A stretch of DNA of 29,932 nt from Mageeibacillus sp. UBA1046 (GTDB taxonomy: Bacteria; Bacillota; Clostridia; Saccharofermentanales; DTU023), in NCBI GenBank assembly GCA_002316595.1, contig DCDV01000031.1, positions 1,866-31,797 of the forward strand, in the 5' to 3' direction. The position numbers and the translations under genes are program-made. The notes below the pieces were generated by a model. The model searched no databases and was not told the origin of the DNA. It was given only the letters and a program-made list of their open reading frames with translations. Positions 7,655-15,946 of the stretch are shown here, in pieces; positions within the stretch are counted from its first letter, which is position 1, and each line of letters starts with the position of its first letter.

Positions 7655-9028
7655 TTACTTATCTTCTCCTTCAAATACAAAATCGCGAACCATCTTATGA
7701 GTTTCCAACAGCTCCGGAACTACCTTGCCGTATGTGTGAGTGGGTGAAGTATCGCGAGTTGTCAATACACCTTCTACCTCACGGCCAATAGCTGTCTTGA
7801 TTGTAACAACGTCACCTTCGTTTGCAGTTTCGTCCTGCAGATAGCCCTTGTAGAGAGCAATGAGTGATGTCTCCTTAGTGTCTTCCGGAATTTGAGGCGC
7901 TCTTTGCTCAGGTGTCAAAATCTCAACTTCGATTACTACATAATCACCCTTCTTAAAGCCATAGCCTGCAAAACGATCTGTAACCAGCTGATCACGGAAG
8001 TCGCCCATAATGCAGCGAGGTACTGGCAGATCCAGCATCGTCTTCAAGCCCGGAGTAGCGGTAATGACATGAGGGATCATATTTACGCACATGGCGATAG
8101 TACCGATTCCGCCGGGTGTCTCAGGCTTGATTCTCATATTCATGTCATAATCGCCTGTATGAATGGTGATATAGTCACCTGTATCAGTATTTGCCATCTC
8201 GGGCAAAATCTGCTGCGGGTGATCAAGATGGATAAAGGTCTTTCCATCAGCGTTACGGCCAAACACTTGCTGACGAATACCGGCGAGATTGCCCTTTTTA
8301 GCCTCACCATATTTTGATTTACGATCAACTTCAGTAATAATCGGATCTTTTGTGATCTCTGAGTCGGTAACTTCTACACCCATTCCTTCAGCGATCATTC
8401 CTACTGATTCCGGGAAGCCTACGTGACCGGCCAGATCGTCTGCTGCCATGCGGCGCTCGAACTCTTCAACTGAAATTCCGACGCCCTGTTCATGCATTAC
8501 TGCAGTGCCAAAGGGGGCTAAGTCATTAATACGTGCTGCTTCGATAGAATCTACGTTCTCGCAGGTTCCTGTCAAAGCAAGAATGAGATAGTCGAGAACA
8601 AAACCGGGGATAATACCTGTGCCCAGAACGGACACGCCATGTTTTTTAGCCAGAACATCAAGTTCTTTAGCCAAATCAGGGTGCTGAGCCTGCGGCCAAG
8701 CCATCTCTTCAGCTGTAGAAATGACATTGATTCCGTTCTCTATACAGTGAACCAACTTGCTCATTTGAGCGGCAGTAAAGCTGTCTGTTGCCAGAATAGC
8801 CAAATCGCAGCTTCCCGGATAGAAAACTTCGTTCTCATCTGATGTAATCTTGACTTCAGGCCTGTCTCCTCTGTCCATTTCCAGCAGTTCGTAGATGTCT
8901 TTGCCTACGATCTCATCCCATTTGTCGCAGACGCCCGTAATTACGACGCCTTTTTTGGAAGCGATCATTTTGGCGATTCCGCTGCCCATGGCTCCGAAGC
9001 CCCAAAGTCCAATTCTGATTTCTTGCAT
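7655..9028 (-). CDS. ord-ortA: Fused 2,4-diaminopentanoate dehydrogenase and thiolase subunit OrtA
   Basis: This 457-residue protein joins two enzymes of ornithine degradation. Residues 1 to about 350 are Ord, which oxidatively deaminates 2,4-diaminopentanoate to 2-amino-4-oxopentanoate. It has an N-terminal Rossmann motif GLWGFGAMGSG and the GTGIIPGF segment typical of the family. Residues about 354-457 match a whole OrtA: KKGDYVVIEV, the PEQRAPQIPEDTK block, a GDVVTIKT barrel strand and a PTHTYGKVVPELL ending. This OrtA part is about 104 residues, the size of the stand-alone subunit, with almost no linker. No internal stop or start for a separate OrtA is evident. The ATG has a strong AAGGAGG. 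The next gene, ortB, starts immediately at the stop codon, so the thiolase partners remain adjacent. Confidence 0.92.
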   Translation of the reverse strand: MQEIRIGLWGFGAMGSGIAKMIASKKGVVITGVCDKWDEIVGKDIYELLEMDRGDRPEVKITSDENEVFYPGSCDLAILATDSFTAAQMSKLVHCIENGINVISTAEEMAWPQAQHPDLAKELDVLAKKHGVSVLGTGIIPGFVLDYLILALTGTCENVDSIEAARINDLAPFGTAVMHEQGVGISVEEFERRMAADDLAGHVGFPESVGMIAEGMGVEVTDSEITKDPIITEVDRKSKYGEAKKGNLAGIRQQVFGRNADGKTFIHLDHPQQILPEMANTDTGDYITIHTGDYDMNMRIKPETPGGIGTIAMCVNMIPHVITATPGLKTMLDLPVPRCIMGDFRDQLVTDRFAGYGFKKGDYVVIEVEILTPEQRAPQIPEDTKETSLIALYKGYLQDETANEGDVVTIKTAIGREVEGVLTTRDTSPTHTYGKVVPELLETHKMVRDFVFEGEDK

Positions 9029-9059
9029 AATTTTCCTCCTTATGATTTAGTTCAATTTA

Positions 9060-9083
9060 ATATCTGCTAAATATTTCAGATAT
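9060..9083. promoter_or_regulatory. Inverted repeat upstream of ord-ortA
   Basis: ATATCTG and CAGATAT form perfect 7-bp arms around a 10-base AT-rich loop, centred about 43 bp before the ord-ortA start. The stretch lies in the 113-bp gap after arcC and could be a repressor or activator operator for the ornithine genes. I could not identify a convincing -35/-10 pair in this gap, so the cluster may be read through from arcC. Confidence 0.35.
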
Positions 9084-9141
9084 ATATTCTCAATAGGCCA
9101 GACATCTCAGCGGTTATATCTTCAACCTGTGCTAATGTTGT

Positions 9142-10062
9142 CTAGCAATAGATCCTGGTACCGTTCTTACCCTTGACACCATCTGAGGCATTCGCCAAAG
9201 ATGTGATCAGAGCTTCTCTGCCTGAGCCGGACTCGACAAAAGAAAGGCTGGCATTCACCTTAGGCAACATGCTACCCGCGGCAAAATGGCCAGCCTTGAT
9301 ATATTCCTTGATCTCCTCGACAGAGACATTATGTAAATCCTTTTGATCAGGTTGTCCGTAGTTTAGTGAGACATGATCTACCGCTGTTAAAATGATCAGC
9401 AAATCTGCGGAAACCAATTCCGCCAGTTTTGCACTGGCATAGTCTTTATCTATTACAGCTGCCACTCCTTTAAGTTCACTCCCATCAGCGATAACAGGTA
9501 TTCCTCCGCCACCGGCCGCTATGACTAACTGACCGGCCTCAATCAACGTCCGGATTGTTTCTATTTCAATAATTTCCTGAGGTAAAGGTGAAGGCACATG
9601 ACGCCGCCACCCTCTCCCTGCATCTTCTTTCATAACCCAGCCCTTCTCGCGGGCAATGACTTCAGCAGTATTCGGGTCATAAAAAGATCCGATAGGTTTA
9701 GTCGGATCATTAAAAGCCGGGTCATCAGAATCTACTCTCACTTGAGTCACAACTGTCGCAACCGGAATTGATAACTTTCTGCGCAGGATTTCGGCTTGCA
9801 GCGCATTCTGCAGATGATAACCGATATAACCCTGACTCATGGCACCGCATTCGGGGAAAGGCATCATTTCGCCGCTTCTTTCGAAAGCCAGATTGATCAT
9901 GCCGACCTGAGGACCATTTCCATGTGTTAATAATAGTTGATTTCCGTCCTCTATTAGATCAATAAGTGGACGTATGGTAGCTTTGACGATTCGACTCTGT
10001 TCACTGGCGGTCTGACCTAGGGCGTTACCACCCAGTGCGACCACAATACGATGATTTCCCAT
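9142..10062 (-). CDS. arcC: Carbamate kinase
   Basis: This 306-residue amino acid kinase-fold enzyme uses carbamoyl phosphate and ADP to make ATP, CO2 and ammonia. It is the energy-yielding step of the arginine deiminase route. The N-terminus has VVALGGNALGQ. The family blocks TVVTQVRVD, the phosphate-contacting GWRRHVPSPLPQ, AAGGGGIPV and ILTAVDHV follow in order, and the length is standard. The start ATG has only a weak purine-rich sequence in front. The gene has its own putative promoter in the 261-bp gap behind arcA. No ornithine carbamoyltransferase lies next to it, so its carbamoyl phosphate source is not visible here. Confidence 0.95.
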   Translation of the reverse strand: MGNHRIVVALGGNALGQTASEQSRIVKATIRPLIDLIEDGNQLLLTHGNGPQVGMINLAFERSGEMMPFPECGAMSQGYIGYHLQNALQAEILRRKLSIPVATVVTQVRVDSDDPAFNDPTKPIGSFYDPNTAEVIAREKGWVMKEDAGRGWRRHVPSPLPQEIIEIETIRTLIEAGQLVIAAGGGGIPVIADGSELKGVAAVIDKDYASAKLAELVSADLLIILTAVDHVSLNYGQPDQKDLHNVSVEEIKEYIKAGHFAAGSMLPKVNASLSFVESGSGREALITSLANASDGVKGKNGTRIYC

Positions 10063-10177
10063 ACACTCTTATCTTAGCATATTGCTTCCCAAATATCCTG
10101 ATTACTTGGCCGTGTTATTGCACAAATAATTTAATCCCGAACCAACATTTCAGAACAGGTTGATAGTCTGTTGACAG

Positions 10178-10207
10178 AAGATAATGCTCCGACTCTTTAC
10201 ATGTCAA
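10178..10207 (-). promoter_or_regulatory. Putative sigma-A-type promoter for arcC
   Basis: On the minus strand a perfect TTGACA (10207-10202) is followed after 18 bases by TATCTT (10183-10178), about 115 bp upstream of arcC. The surrounding 261-bp gap (10063-10323) is otherwise AT-rich and I see no gene in it. A TGTCAA copy at 10176-10171 (minus strand) makes an inverted pair with the -35 element. The -10 matches the consensus at only 4 of 6 positions. Confidence 0.45.
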
Positions 10208-10323
10208 CAACATTCTTTAGAGCAAAAGCGAGCTAAGGTCATCCATCTCTAATTAGCTTATAACTAAAGTAAGATACCCTTATGATGATAACAAAGGTCA
10301 GGAAGTTTATAAAGTCTGATTTT

Positions 10324-11529
10324 TTATTCTCGCCAAATTGGCATTGACATACAGCGAGGACCGCCCCTGCCCCTGGACAATTCACTTGAAGGAACTCTCA
10401 ACAGCTCAACTCCCGCTTCTTCCATGATGCGGTTGGTTACATGATTTCTGCTGTATACGACTACCTTCCCCGGTGCAACTGCCAAGGTATTGGAACCATC
10501 GCTCCATTGTTCACGCTGCGCGTCAATAGGATCTCCGCCTCCGCATGGTATCATCGAGACGCTGTCAAGCCCGAGATATTTGGCAAAAATCAAGGAGATA
10601 TTTTCATCCATGTATTTGAGTTTAATTTCGCCATTCACTCTGGATAATTCAAAAATATTAATTTCATCTTCGATCTCGGGATGAATGGTGAAAATATCAT
10701 AGTCGATCATAGTTAAGACTGTATCCAGATGCATGAAAGCTCTTTTTACCGGGATTTTAATTGCCAGAACATATTTAAATCCTGTTTCCTCGTTTAAGAT
10801 ATTCTCTGCCAGCAACTGAATAGCTTTGATATTAGTCCTTTCACTAATCCCGACAGCAATGACGTGTTCACTTAAGACTAAAATATCTCCGCCTTCTAAA
10901 GGATATGGCGCATTGCGATCATAATGACGGGGCAAATTATTGTATTCCGGATGATAACGGAAAATGTAGTCGCCTAATAAAGTTTCACGCTGTCTCACCT
11001 TGGTATACATCCTGCTCAAAGAAACACCTTTACCGATAAAGCTGAAAGCGTCACGAGAAAAATAGAGATTCGACAGGGGATTGAGGATCAATAGTTGATC
11101 GCGGGAAGGGGCAATCGGTAATTTAATCGGTATATCTTTATTATTGCGGATTCCGGCTATAAGAAGATCTGACAGTTCTTGGGAACTGGAGAAATCCATT
11201 AACCATTCTGACAACGGGGCGACATTTTTTGCATGAATCCCGCCTTCGACCAAAAAGTCTTGGATAAAGCTGGCACGCACGTCCATATTTGTCAGCAGAT
11301 CTGCCAACAGGTTTTCAATATAAACCGTTTCGACTCCATGTGTGCGCAAGACTTCTGCAAAGGCATCATGCTCAATACCTGCCAGCAAAGCATCAGGCAG
11401 ATCGTCAAATAACATTGCCTCTTTGTTGCCGGGCGTCAGATTATCTATCTCTTTACCGGGCCGATGAAGCAAGACCTTCTTCAGGTTTTTGATTTCCGAA
11501 TATATATGAATACCTGTAGATTCACTCAT
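10324..11529 (-). CDS. arcA: Arginine deiminase
   Basis: The 401-residue enzyme hydrolyses L-arginine to citrulline and ammonia. The guanidine-modifying fold shows the early LKKVLLHRPGKE segment, the FSRDAF motif, MHLDTVLTMID containing the catalytic His-Asp region, and the C-terminal GRGGPRCMSMP with nucleophile C393. The start is placed at ATG 11529 because AGGAGGGGAGC directly precedes it and homologues begin near this point. The reading frame stays open to an ATG at 11598, which would add 23 low-quality residues, and I reject that start. The gene sits 187 bp after the V-ATPase D gene. Citrulline would next need ornithine carbamoyltransferase, which is not in the window, to give the ornithine used by the downstream cluster. 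Confidence 0.95.
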   Translation of the reverse strand: MSESTGIHIYSEIKNLKKVLLHRPGKEIDNLTPGNKEAMLFDDLPDALLAGIEHDAFAEVLRTHGVETVYIENLLADLLTNMDVRASFIQDFLVEGGIHAKNVAPLSEWLMDFSSSQELSDLLIAGIRNNKDIPIKLPIAPSRDQLLILNPLSNLYFSRDAFSFIGKGVSLSRMYTKVRQRETLLGDYIFRYHPEYNNLPRHYDRNAPYPLEGGDILVLSEHVIAVGISERTNIKAIQLLAENILNEETGFKYVLAIKIPVKRAFMHLDTVLTMIDYDIFTIHPEIEDEINIFELSRVNGEIKLKYMDENISLIFAKYLGLDSVSMIPCGGGDPIDAQREQWSDGSNTLAVAPGKVVVYSRNHVTNRIMEEAGVELLRVPSSELSRGRGGPRCMSMPIWRE

Positions 11530-11608
11530 GCTCCCCTCCTGTGGATGTGTTGATGATCGTGAAGGCCGCCTTGCAGCAAAATCCCGAAAAATTGCCATTG
11601 ATTCTCAC
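11522..11608 (-). CDS. Possible 28-residue leader peptide overlapping the arcA start
   Basis: A GTG at 11608 is preceded at about 9 bases by GGAGG (CCGGAGGAATATATTT), a better ribosome site than expected by chance. The frame runs 28 codons and ends in a TGA at 11524-11522, overlapping the first bases of arcA (ATGAGTGA). The peptide contains a Cys-Cys pair and ends in GGEHE. No homology is recognised. It may be a translationally coupled leader that controls arcA, or a fortuitous frame. The same bases can also be read as an unlikely N-terminal extension of arcA. Confidence 0.25.
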   Translation of the reverse strand: MRINGNFSGFCCKAAFTIINTSTGGEHE

Positions 11609-11716
11609 AAATATATTCCTCCGGATAATGCTCTGATCTTCATAAACAACGCCTTCAATCAAAGCAAGAACAAGAAAGCCCTGATCAGATTATGGGTGCG
11701 TCCGGGGATCGATGAG

Positions 11717-12436
11717 TCAATCAGATGTCTGTGTCTGGTATTTCTTTCCGGATTTGATTTTCGCCTCTATGATCATGTCCTTAACTTTCATCAGGCGAGT
11801 CAGATTCGCTCTCTCATTCTCTTCCATTTTCATGGTTATCGAGGAGATCAGCTCTATCAACTCCGGAATCAGAACATATTCGAGCGAATTAACGCGGCGT
11901 CTGGTTCTTTCGATTTCTGCCGCCATGAGTCTTGCTTGATTCTCTTTCTCAGCTAATTCCAACATCAGGGGGAAGACCTCGCGCAAGGCATCAATTGCCT
12001 GATCCAATTCTCCCGATACAGAAGTCATGCCGTAGGGTAAACTGCTGCTGCCCAGGGCAACACTGGAAGTGGCTTCGACCTGCTCTCCTGATTTGTCGTT
12101 ATTAACCAAAGGAAGTATAAAGACAGGTGACACTACCCCCATCGTGTTAATTTCGGATACTTCGAGCTGCAGCGGAGGCAGACCGGTAAGCAATGCTGAC
12201 TCAACAACTTCTGATTGCATTGTAGCCTTCGCCAATACCATTTCCTGATTTGCCATCTCCAATAACTCTTCGACCTTGATGCGCAAGTCTGCTGTTTCTC
12301 GGACAAGCACCAGAAACTGACGCATTAATTCATCTCTTTTATCTTTCAGGAGTTTATGGCCGCGGCGAGCCGTTTTAAGCTGACCCTTCAGCTTAAGCAG
12401 TTCCATTCTGTTGGGATTGGCTCGACGTTTAGCCAT
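11717..12436 (-). CDS. ntpD: V-type ATP synthase/ATPase subunit D (central rotor stalk)
   Basis: The 239-residue protein forms the long antiparallel coiled-coil shaft that turns inside the A3B3 head. The N-terminal helix begins ANPNRMELLKLKGQLKTA and continues GHKLLKDKRDELMRQF, a hallmark of the family. The C-terminal helix carries ERTRRRVNSLEYVLIPEL, the other conserved stretch. The middle, about residues 80-165, is variable. At 239 residues it is somewhat longer than the usual 200-220, the excess being in that middle part and the C-terminus. It lies 2 bp after ntpB with CAGGAGG in front, and is the last gene of the V-ATPase run. Confidence 0.95.
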   Translation of the reverse strand: MAKRRANPNRMELLKLKGQLKTARRGHKLLKDKRDELMRQFLVLVRETADLRIKVEELLEMANQEMVLAKATMQSEVVESALLTGLPPLQLEVSEINTMGVVSPVFILPLVNNDKSGEQVEATSSVALGSSSLPYGMTSVSGELDQAIDALREVFPLMLELAEKENQARLMAAEIERTRRRVNSLEYVLIPELIELISSITMKMEENERANLTRLMKVKDMIIEAKIKSGKKYQTQTSD

Positions 12437-12438
12437 GC

Positions 12439-13821
12439 TCAGTCCTCCTGTTCTTCGATATAGTATTGATCAATAAAGCGGTCATGAACACGTTTCAGCT
12501 CATTCTTAGGTAATATGGATAATAGCTCCCATCCAATATTCAGAGTCTCTTCGATTGAACGATCAGTATCAAAGCCTTGCGAAACATATTCTTCTTCAAA
12601 ACGATCTGAGAAATGGGCATAAATCCGATCAACAACCGACAATGCTTCAGAACCGAGAATTATTTCCAGTTCTTTGGCATCTTTGCCGCGAGAATAAGCA
12701 GCGAAAAGCTGATTCATCGTATCGGCATGATCCGCTCTTGTCTTTCCTTCGCCAATGCCCTTGTCCTTAAGACGTGAAAGTGAAGGCAGAACATCGATAG
12801 GGGGACGCAGTCCTTTACGGTAGAGGTCACGGCTGAGGATTACCTGACCTTCCGTAATGTAGCCGGTCAAGTCAGGGATCGGATGAGTTTTGTCTTCATC
12901 CGGCATAGTCAGGATCGGAACCAGTGTGATAGTTCCCTTGTTTCCTTTTATTCTGCCTGCTCTCTCATAAAGGCCTGCCAGGTCTGTATATAGATAGCCG
13001 GGATATCCTCGGCGGCCAGGCACTTCTTTCCGGGCGGCGGAAATTTCCCTGAGCGCTTCAGCATAATAGGTAATATCCGTCATCAGAACCAGCACGTGCA
13101 TCTCCAGCTCAAAAGCAAGATACTCCGCAGCAGTGAGTGCCATACGAGGTGTTGCAATACGCTCGATAGCCGGATCGTCAGCCAAATTAATGAACATTAC
13201 AGCGCGCTCAATTGCACCGGTATTTCTAAAGTCTCTGATAAAAAAATCAGATTCTTCAAAAGTAATTCCCATAGCAGCGAAAACAACGGCAAACTTATCA
13301 TCGGTGTTTAATACCTTAGCCTGTCTGGCAATTTGCGCTGCCAGCATATTGTGAGGTAAGCCTGATGCTGAGAAAATTGGCAGTTTCTGACCGCGAACCA
13401 AAGTATTGAGACCGTCAATAGCTGATACTCCGGTCTGAATAAATTCATTAGGATAATCACGGGCAGCAGGATTGATCGGTGTGCCGTTGATATCAAGCAT
13501 TGCCTCAGGTATTAAAGCAGCTCCTCCGTCAATCGGTTTACCCAGACCGTCAAACACTCTGCCCAGCATATCACGGGAAACCGCAAGCTCCTGGCCTTTG
13601 CCAAGAAAACGTACTTTGGTCTCTTCTACATTTATTCCGATTGAGCTTTCAAAGAGCTGCACTAAAGCGTCAGTTCCGTCGATTTCCAAAACTTTACAGT
13701 GTCTGATTTCGCCGCCGGGGAGCTCTATTTCAGCTAATTCATCATATTTAACGTTTTCAACGCCGCGCACCAGCATCAAGGGACCGGCTACTTCTTCGAT
13801 AGTACGATATTCTCTAGCCAT
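12439..13821 (-). CDS. ntpB: V-type ATP synthase/ATPase subunit B (non-catalytic)
   Basis: The 460-residue non-catalytic subunit alternates with A in the hexameric head. It has the N-terminal beta-barrel (EVAGPLMLVRGVENVKYDEL) and the degenerate nucleotide fold with FSASGLPHN in place of a Walker A lysine loop. The VLMTDITYYAEALREIS and PGRRGYPGYLYTDLA blocks are nearly invariant in the family. The C-terminal helical domain ends in RFIDQYY. The length is standard. It follows ntpA with a 2-bp gap and a GGAGG-like site. Confidence 0.97.
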   Translation of the reverse strand: MAREYRTIEEVAGPLMLVRGVENVKYDELAEIELPGGEIRHCKVLEIDGTDALVQLFESSIGINVEETKVRFLGKGQELAVSRDMLGRVFDGLGKPIDGGAALIPEAMLDINGTPINPAARDYPNEFIQTGVSAIDGLNTLVRGQKLPIFSASGLPHNMLAAQIARQAKVLNTDDKFAVVFAAMGITFEESDFFIRDFRNTGAIERAVMFINLADDPAIERIATPRMALTAAEYLAFELEMHVLVLMTDITYYAEALREISAARKEVPGRRGYPGYLYTDLAGLYERAGRIKGNKGTITLVPILTMPDEDKTHPIPDLTGYITEGQVILSRDLYRKGLRPPIDVLPSLSRLKDKGIGEGKTRADHADTMNQLFAAYSRGKDAKELEIILGSEALSVVDRIYAHFSDRFEEEYVSQGFDTDRSIEETLNIGWELLSILPKNELKRVHDRFIDQYYIEEQED

Positions 13822-13823
13822 GC

Positions 13824-15599
13824 TTATCTTCCTCCAACATTAAGAGCGGCAAACTCATTGGTTAACTGCGCTGAGATCTGATTTGCTGAATCCTCGACTA
13901 AATTTTCAGGCACCATTTTCAGACGGGCGAGTTCATCACGAACCGGCATCTTTTCGATTTCCTTATAATTAACGCCGGTACCCAGTGCTTTCTGAGCTTC
14001 ATAGTACCAAGTCATCAGAAGTTCTAACATTTTGTGCTGTTTGTGCAACGATGTAAAAGTATCAATCTCATCAAAGGAATTTTGATGCAGGAAATCCTCT
14101 CGTAAAGAACGCGCTGCCTCGAGCTTCAACCTGTCCCCGTCAGACAGAGCGTCATGTCCGATCAATCTAACTATCTCTTCTAATTCCGACTCATCCTGAA
14201 GAAGGCGCATTGAATCTTGCCGCAGGCTGCTCCATCTCGGAGTAACGTTGTCATTCATCCAGATGTCCATCTTGTCACCGTAAAGGGAATAACTTGTCAG
14301 CCAGTTAATTGCGGGGAAGTGACGCCTATATGCCAGGGCGGAATCGAGGCTCCAGAATACTTGAACTATTCTCAGAGTAGACTGAGCTACAGGGTCTGAA
14401 AGATCTCCTCCGGGAGGTGATACTGCACCGATCGCGGTCAATACTCCTACGCGATGATCGCTGCCTAAACATCTGACTATCCCGGCTCGCTCATAGAAAT
14501 TTGCCAGACGGGAACCCAGGTAAGCAGGATATCCTTCTTCACCCGGCATTTCCTCCAGTCTGCCTGACATCTCACGCAGAGCTTCAGCCCATCTGGAAGT
14601 TGAGTCTGCCATGACTGAGACAGAATAACCCATGTCACGAAAATACTCAGCAATAGTTATGCCTGTATAAATGGATGCTTCACGTGCGGCCACAGGCATA
14701 TTAGAAGTGTTGGCGATCAGAATCGTTCGCTTCATCAACGGTTCCCCGGTATTGGGGTCTTCAAGCTGAGGGAATTCATTGAGAACGTCAGTCATTTCGT
14801 TGCCGCGCTCACCGCATCCTATATAAACAACAACGTCAGCTTCAGCCCATTTTGCCAGCTGGTGCTGAATAACAGTCTTGCCGCTGCCAAATGGACCGGG
14901 CACAGCGGCTGTCCCGCCTTTAGCTACCGGGAAGAATGTATCAATGATCCTCTGTCCGGTTATGAGCGGCTCATCAGGGGCTACCTTTTCTTTATAAGGC
15001 CTGCCAATGCGGACCGGCCATTTTTGCATCAGTGACAGGTCATGGACTTTGCCGTTGTGGTCTTCCAGTTTCCCTATGACATCTGTTACTTTAAATTTGC
15101 CGCTATTTATTTCCAGAATTTTTCCGGATAATTCAGGAGGCACCATTATTCGATGCTCCAGCAGCTCTGTCTCCTGAACAACACCGAGTACGTCTCCGCT
15201 TATGAGCTTTGCGCCGACCTCAACTTTGGCTGTAAAATCCCATTCTTTGTCCCGATCAAGTGCAGGGGCATAGGCGCCTAGTGTAATGTTGGTTCCTTCT
15301 TTAGCAGCTAAGATATCTAAAGGTCTTTGAATGCCATCATAGATGCTGCTTATCAATCCGGGTCCCAACTCAACAGATAGAGGCGTACCGCGAGATACTA
15401 CCTTTTCTCCCGGACCAAGTCCGGCTGTTTCTTCGTATACCTGGATAGAAGCTTCTTCACCATGCATCTCTATGATTTCGCCGATCAGTCTTTTATCTGA
15501 AACTTCAACAACGTCATACATATCTGCATCACGCATGCCCTTTGCGATAATCAAAGGACCGGAAACCTTAACGATTTCTCCTCGACTTCTTAACTCCAT
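13824..15599 (-). CDS. ntpA: V-type ATP synthase/ATPase catalytic subunit A
   Basis: The 591-residue catalytic subunit has an N-terminal barrel, then the non-homologous insertion characteristic of V/A-type A subunits (about residues 115-190). The P-loop is GPFGSGKT at 235-242, the GERGNEM segment carries the general-base glutamate, and MADSTSRWAEALREMSGRLEEMPGEEG-type blocks are present in conserved form. The C-terminal helical domain follows. The start has AGGAGG at 5 bases. The gene lies 20 bp after ntpG and 2 bp before ntpB. All key catalytic motifs look intact, so the complex should be an active ATP-driven pump or synthase. Confidence 0.97.
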   Translation of the reverse strand: MELRSRGEIVKVSGPLIIAKGMRDADMYDVVEVSDKRLIGEIIEMHGEEASIQVYEETAGLGPGEKVVSRGTPLSVELGPGLISSIYDGIQRPLDILAAKEGTNITLGAYAPALDRDKEWDFTAKVEVGAKLISGDVLGVVQETELLEHRIMVPPELSGKILEINSGKFKVTDVIGKLEDHNGKVHDLSLMQKWPVRIGRPYKEKVAPDEPLITGQRIIDTFFPVAKGGTAAVPGPFGSGKTVIQHQLAKWAEADVVVYIGCGERGNEMTDVLNEFPQLEDPNTGEPLMKRTILIANTSNMPVAAREASIYTGITIAEYFRDMGYSVSVMADSTSRWAEALREMSGRLEEMPGEEGYPAYLGSRLANFYERAGIVRCLGSDHRVGVLTAIGAVSPPGGDLSDPVAQSTLRIVQVFWSLDSALAYRRHFPAINWLTSYSLYGDKMDIWMNDNVTPRWSSLRQDSMRLLQDESELEEIVRLIGHDALSDGDRLKLEAARSLREDFLHQNSFDEIDTFTSLHKQHKMLELLMTWYYEAQKALGTGVNYKEIEKMPVRDELARLKMVPENLVEDSANQISAQLTNEFAALNVGGR

Positions 15600-15619
15600 C
15601 GAATCCTCCTAGATCTCTT

Positions 15620-15943
15620 TTACAATTCGCCCAACAGGTCTATGCCCGTGGCTTTACGCACTGCTCCGCGCAGTTGTTCTTTTCCTGTGGTTGCTTTTTC
15701 TCTGACAGACGGGATCAAAATTATTGCCGGCATACGTATCTGGCGCTGTTCCTCAATAAAATTCCGTATAGACGGATTGTCAGCAACTGGTTCCGTGATG
15801 AATACTATGGAGTATTTCTCCTTTACCATAACCTGCAGCGCGGAAAGCACATCTGCCGTTTCAGTTGCCGGTTTTACTGTCATTCCCAGTGCGCGAAAAC
15901 CAATAATACTATCCAGATCGCCGATAACGCCTACTTTATACAT
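15620..15943 (-). CDS. ntpG: V-type ATP synthase/ATPase subunit F
   Basis: The 107-residue small rotor subunit sits with D in the central stalk. It opens with YKVGVIGDLDSIIGFRALG, the typical F-subunit beta strand and turn, then has the alternating alpha/beta pattern with SIVFITEP and MPAIILIPS. The start has GGAGG and lies 3 bp after ntpC. It corresponds to NtpG of Enterococcus hirae. The length is normal. Confidence 0.95.
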   Translation of the reverse strand: MYKVGVIGDLDSIIGFRALGMTVKPATETADVLSALQVMVKEKYSIVFITEPVADNPSIRNFIEEQRQIRMPAIILIPSVREKATTGKEQLRGAVRKATGIDLLGEL

Positions 15944-15946
15944 GCT

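Noticed and set aside
10290..10325. Terminator after arcA
   Set aside because: The only complementarity is a 4-bp TCAG/CTGA pair with a T-run on the plus strand. Too weak to call for minus-strand transcription.
11530..11598. N-terminal 23-residue extension of arginine deiminase starting at ATG 11598
   Set aside because: The ATG at 11529 has a far better ribosome site (AGGAGGGG) and gives the family's normal N-terminus. The extension shows no homology-like pattern.
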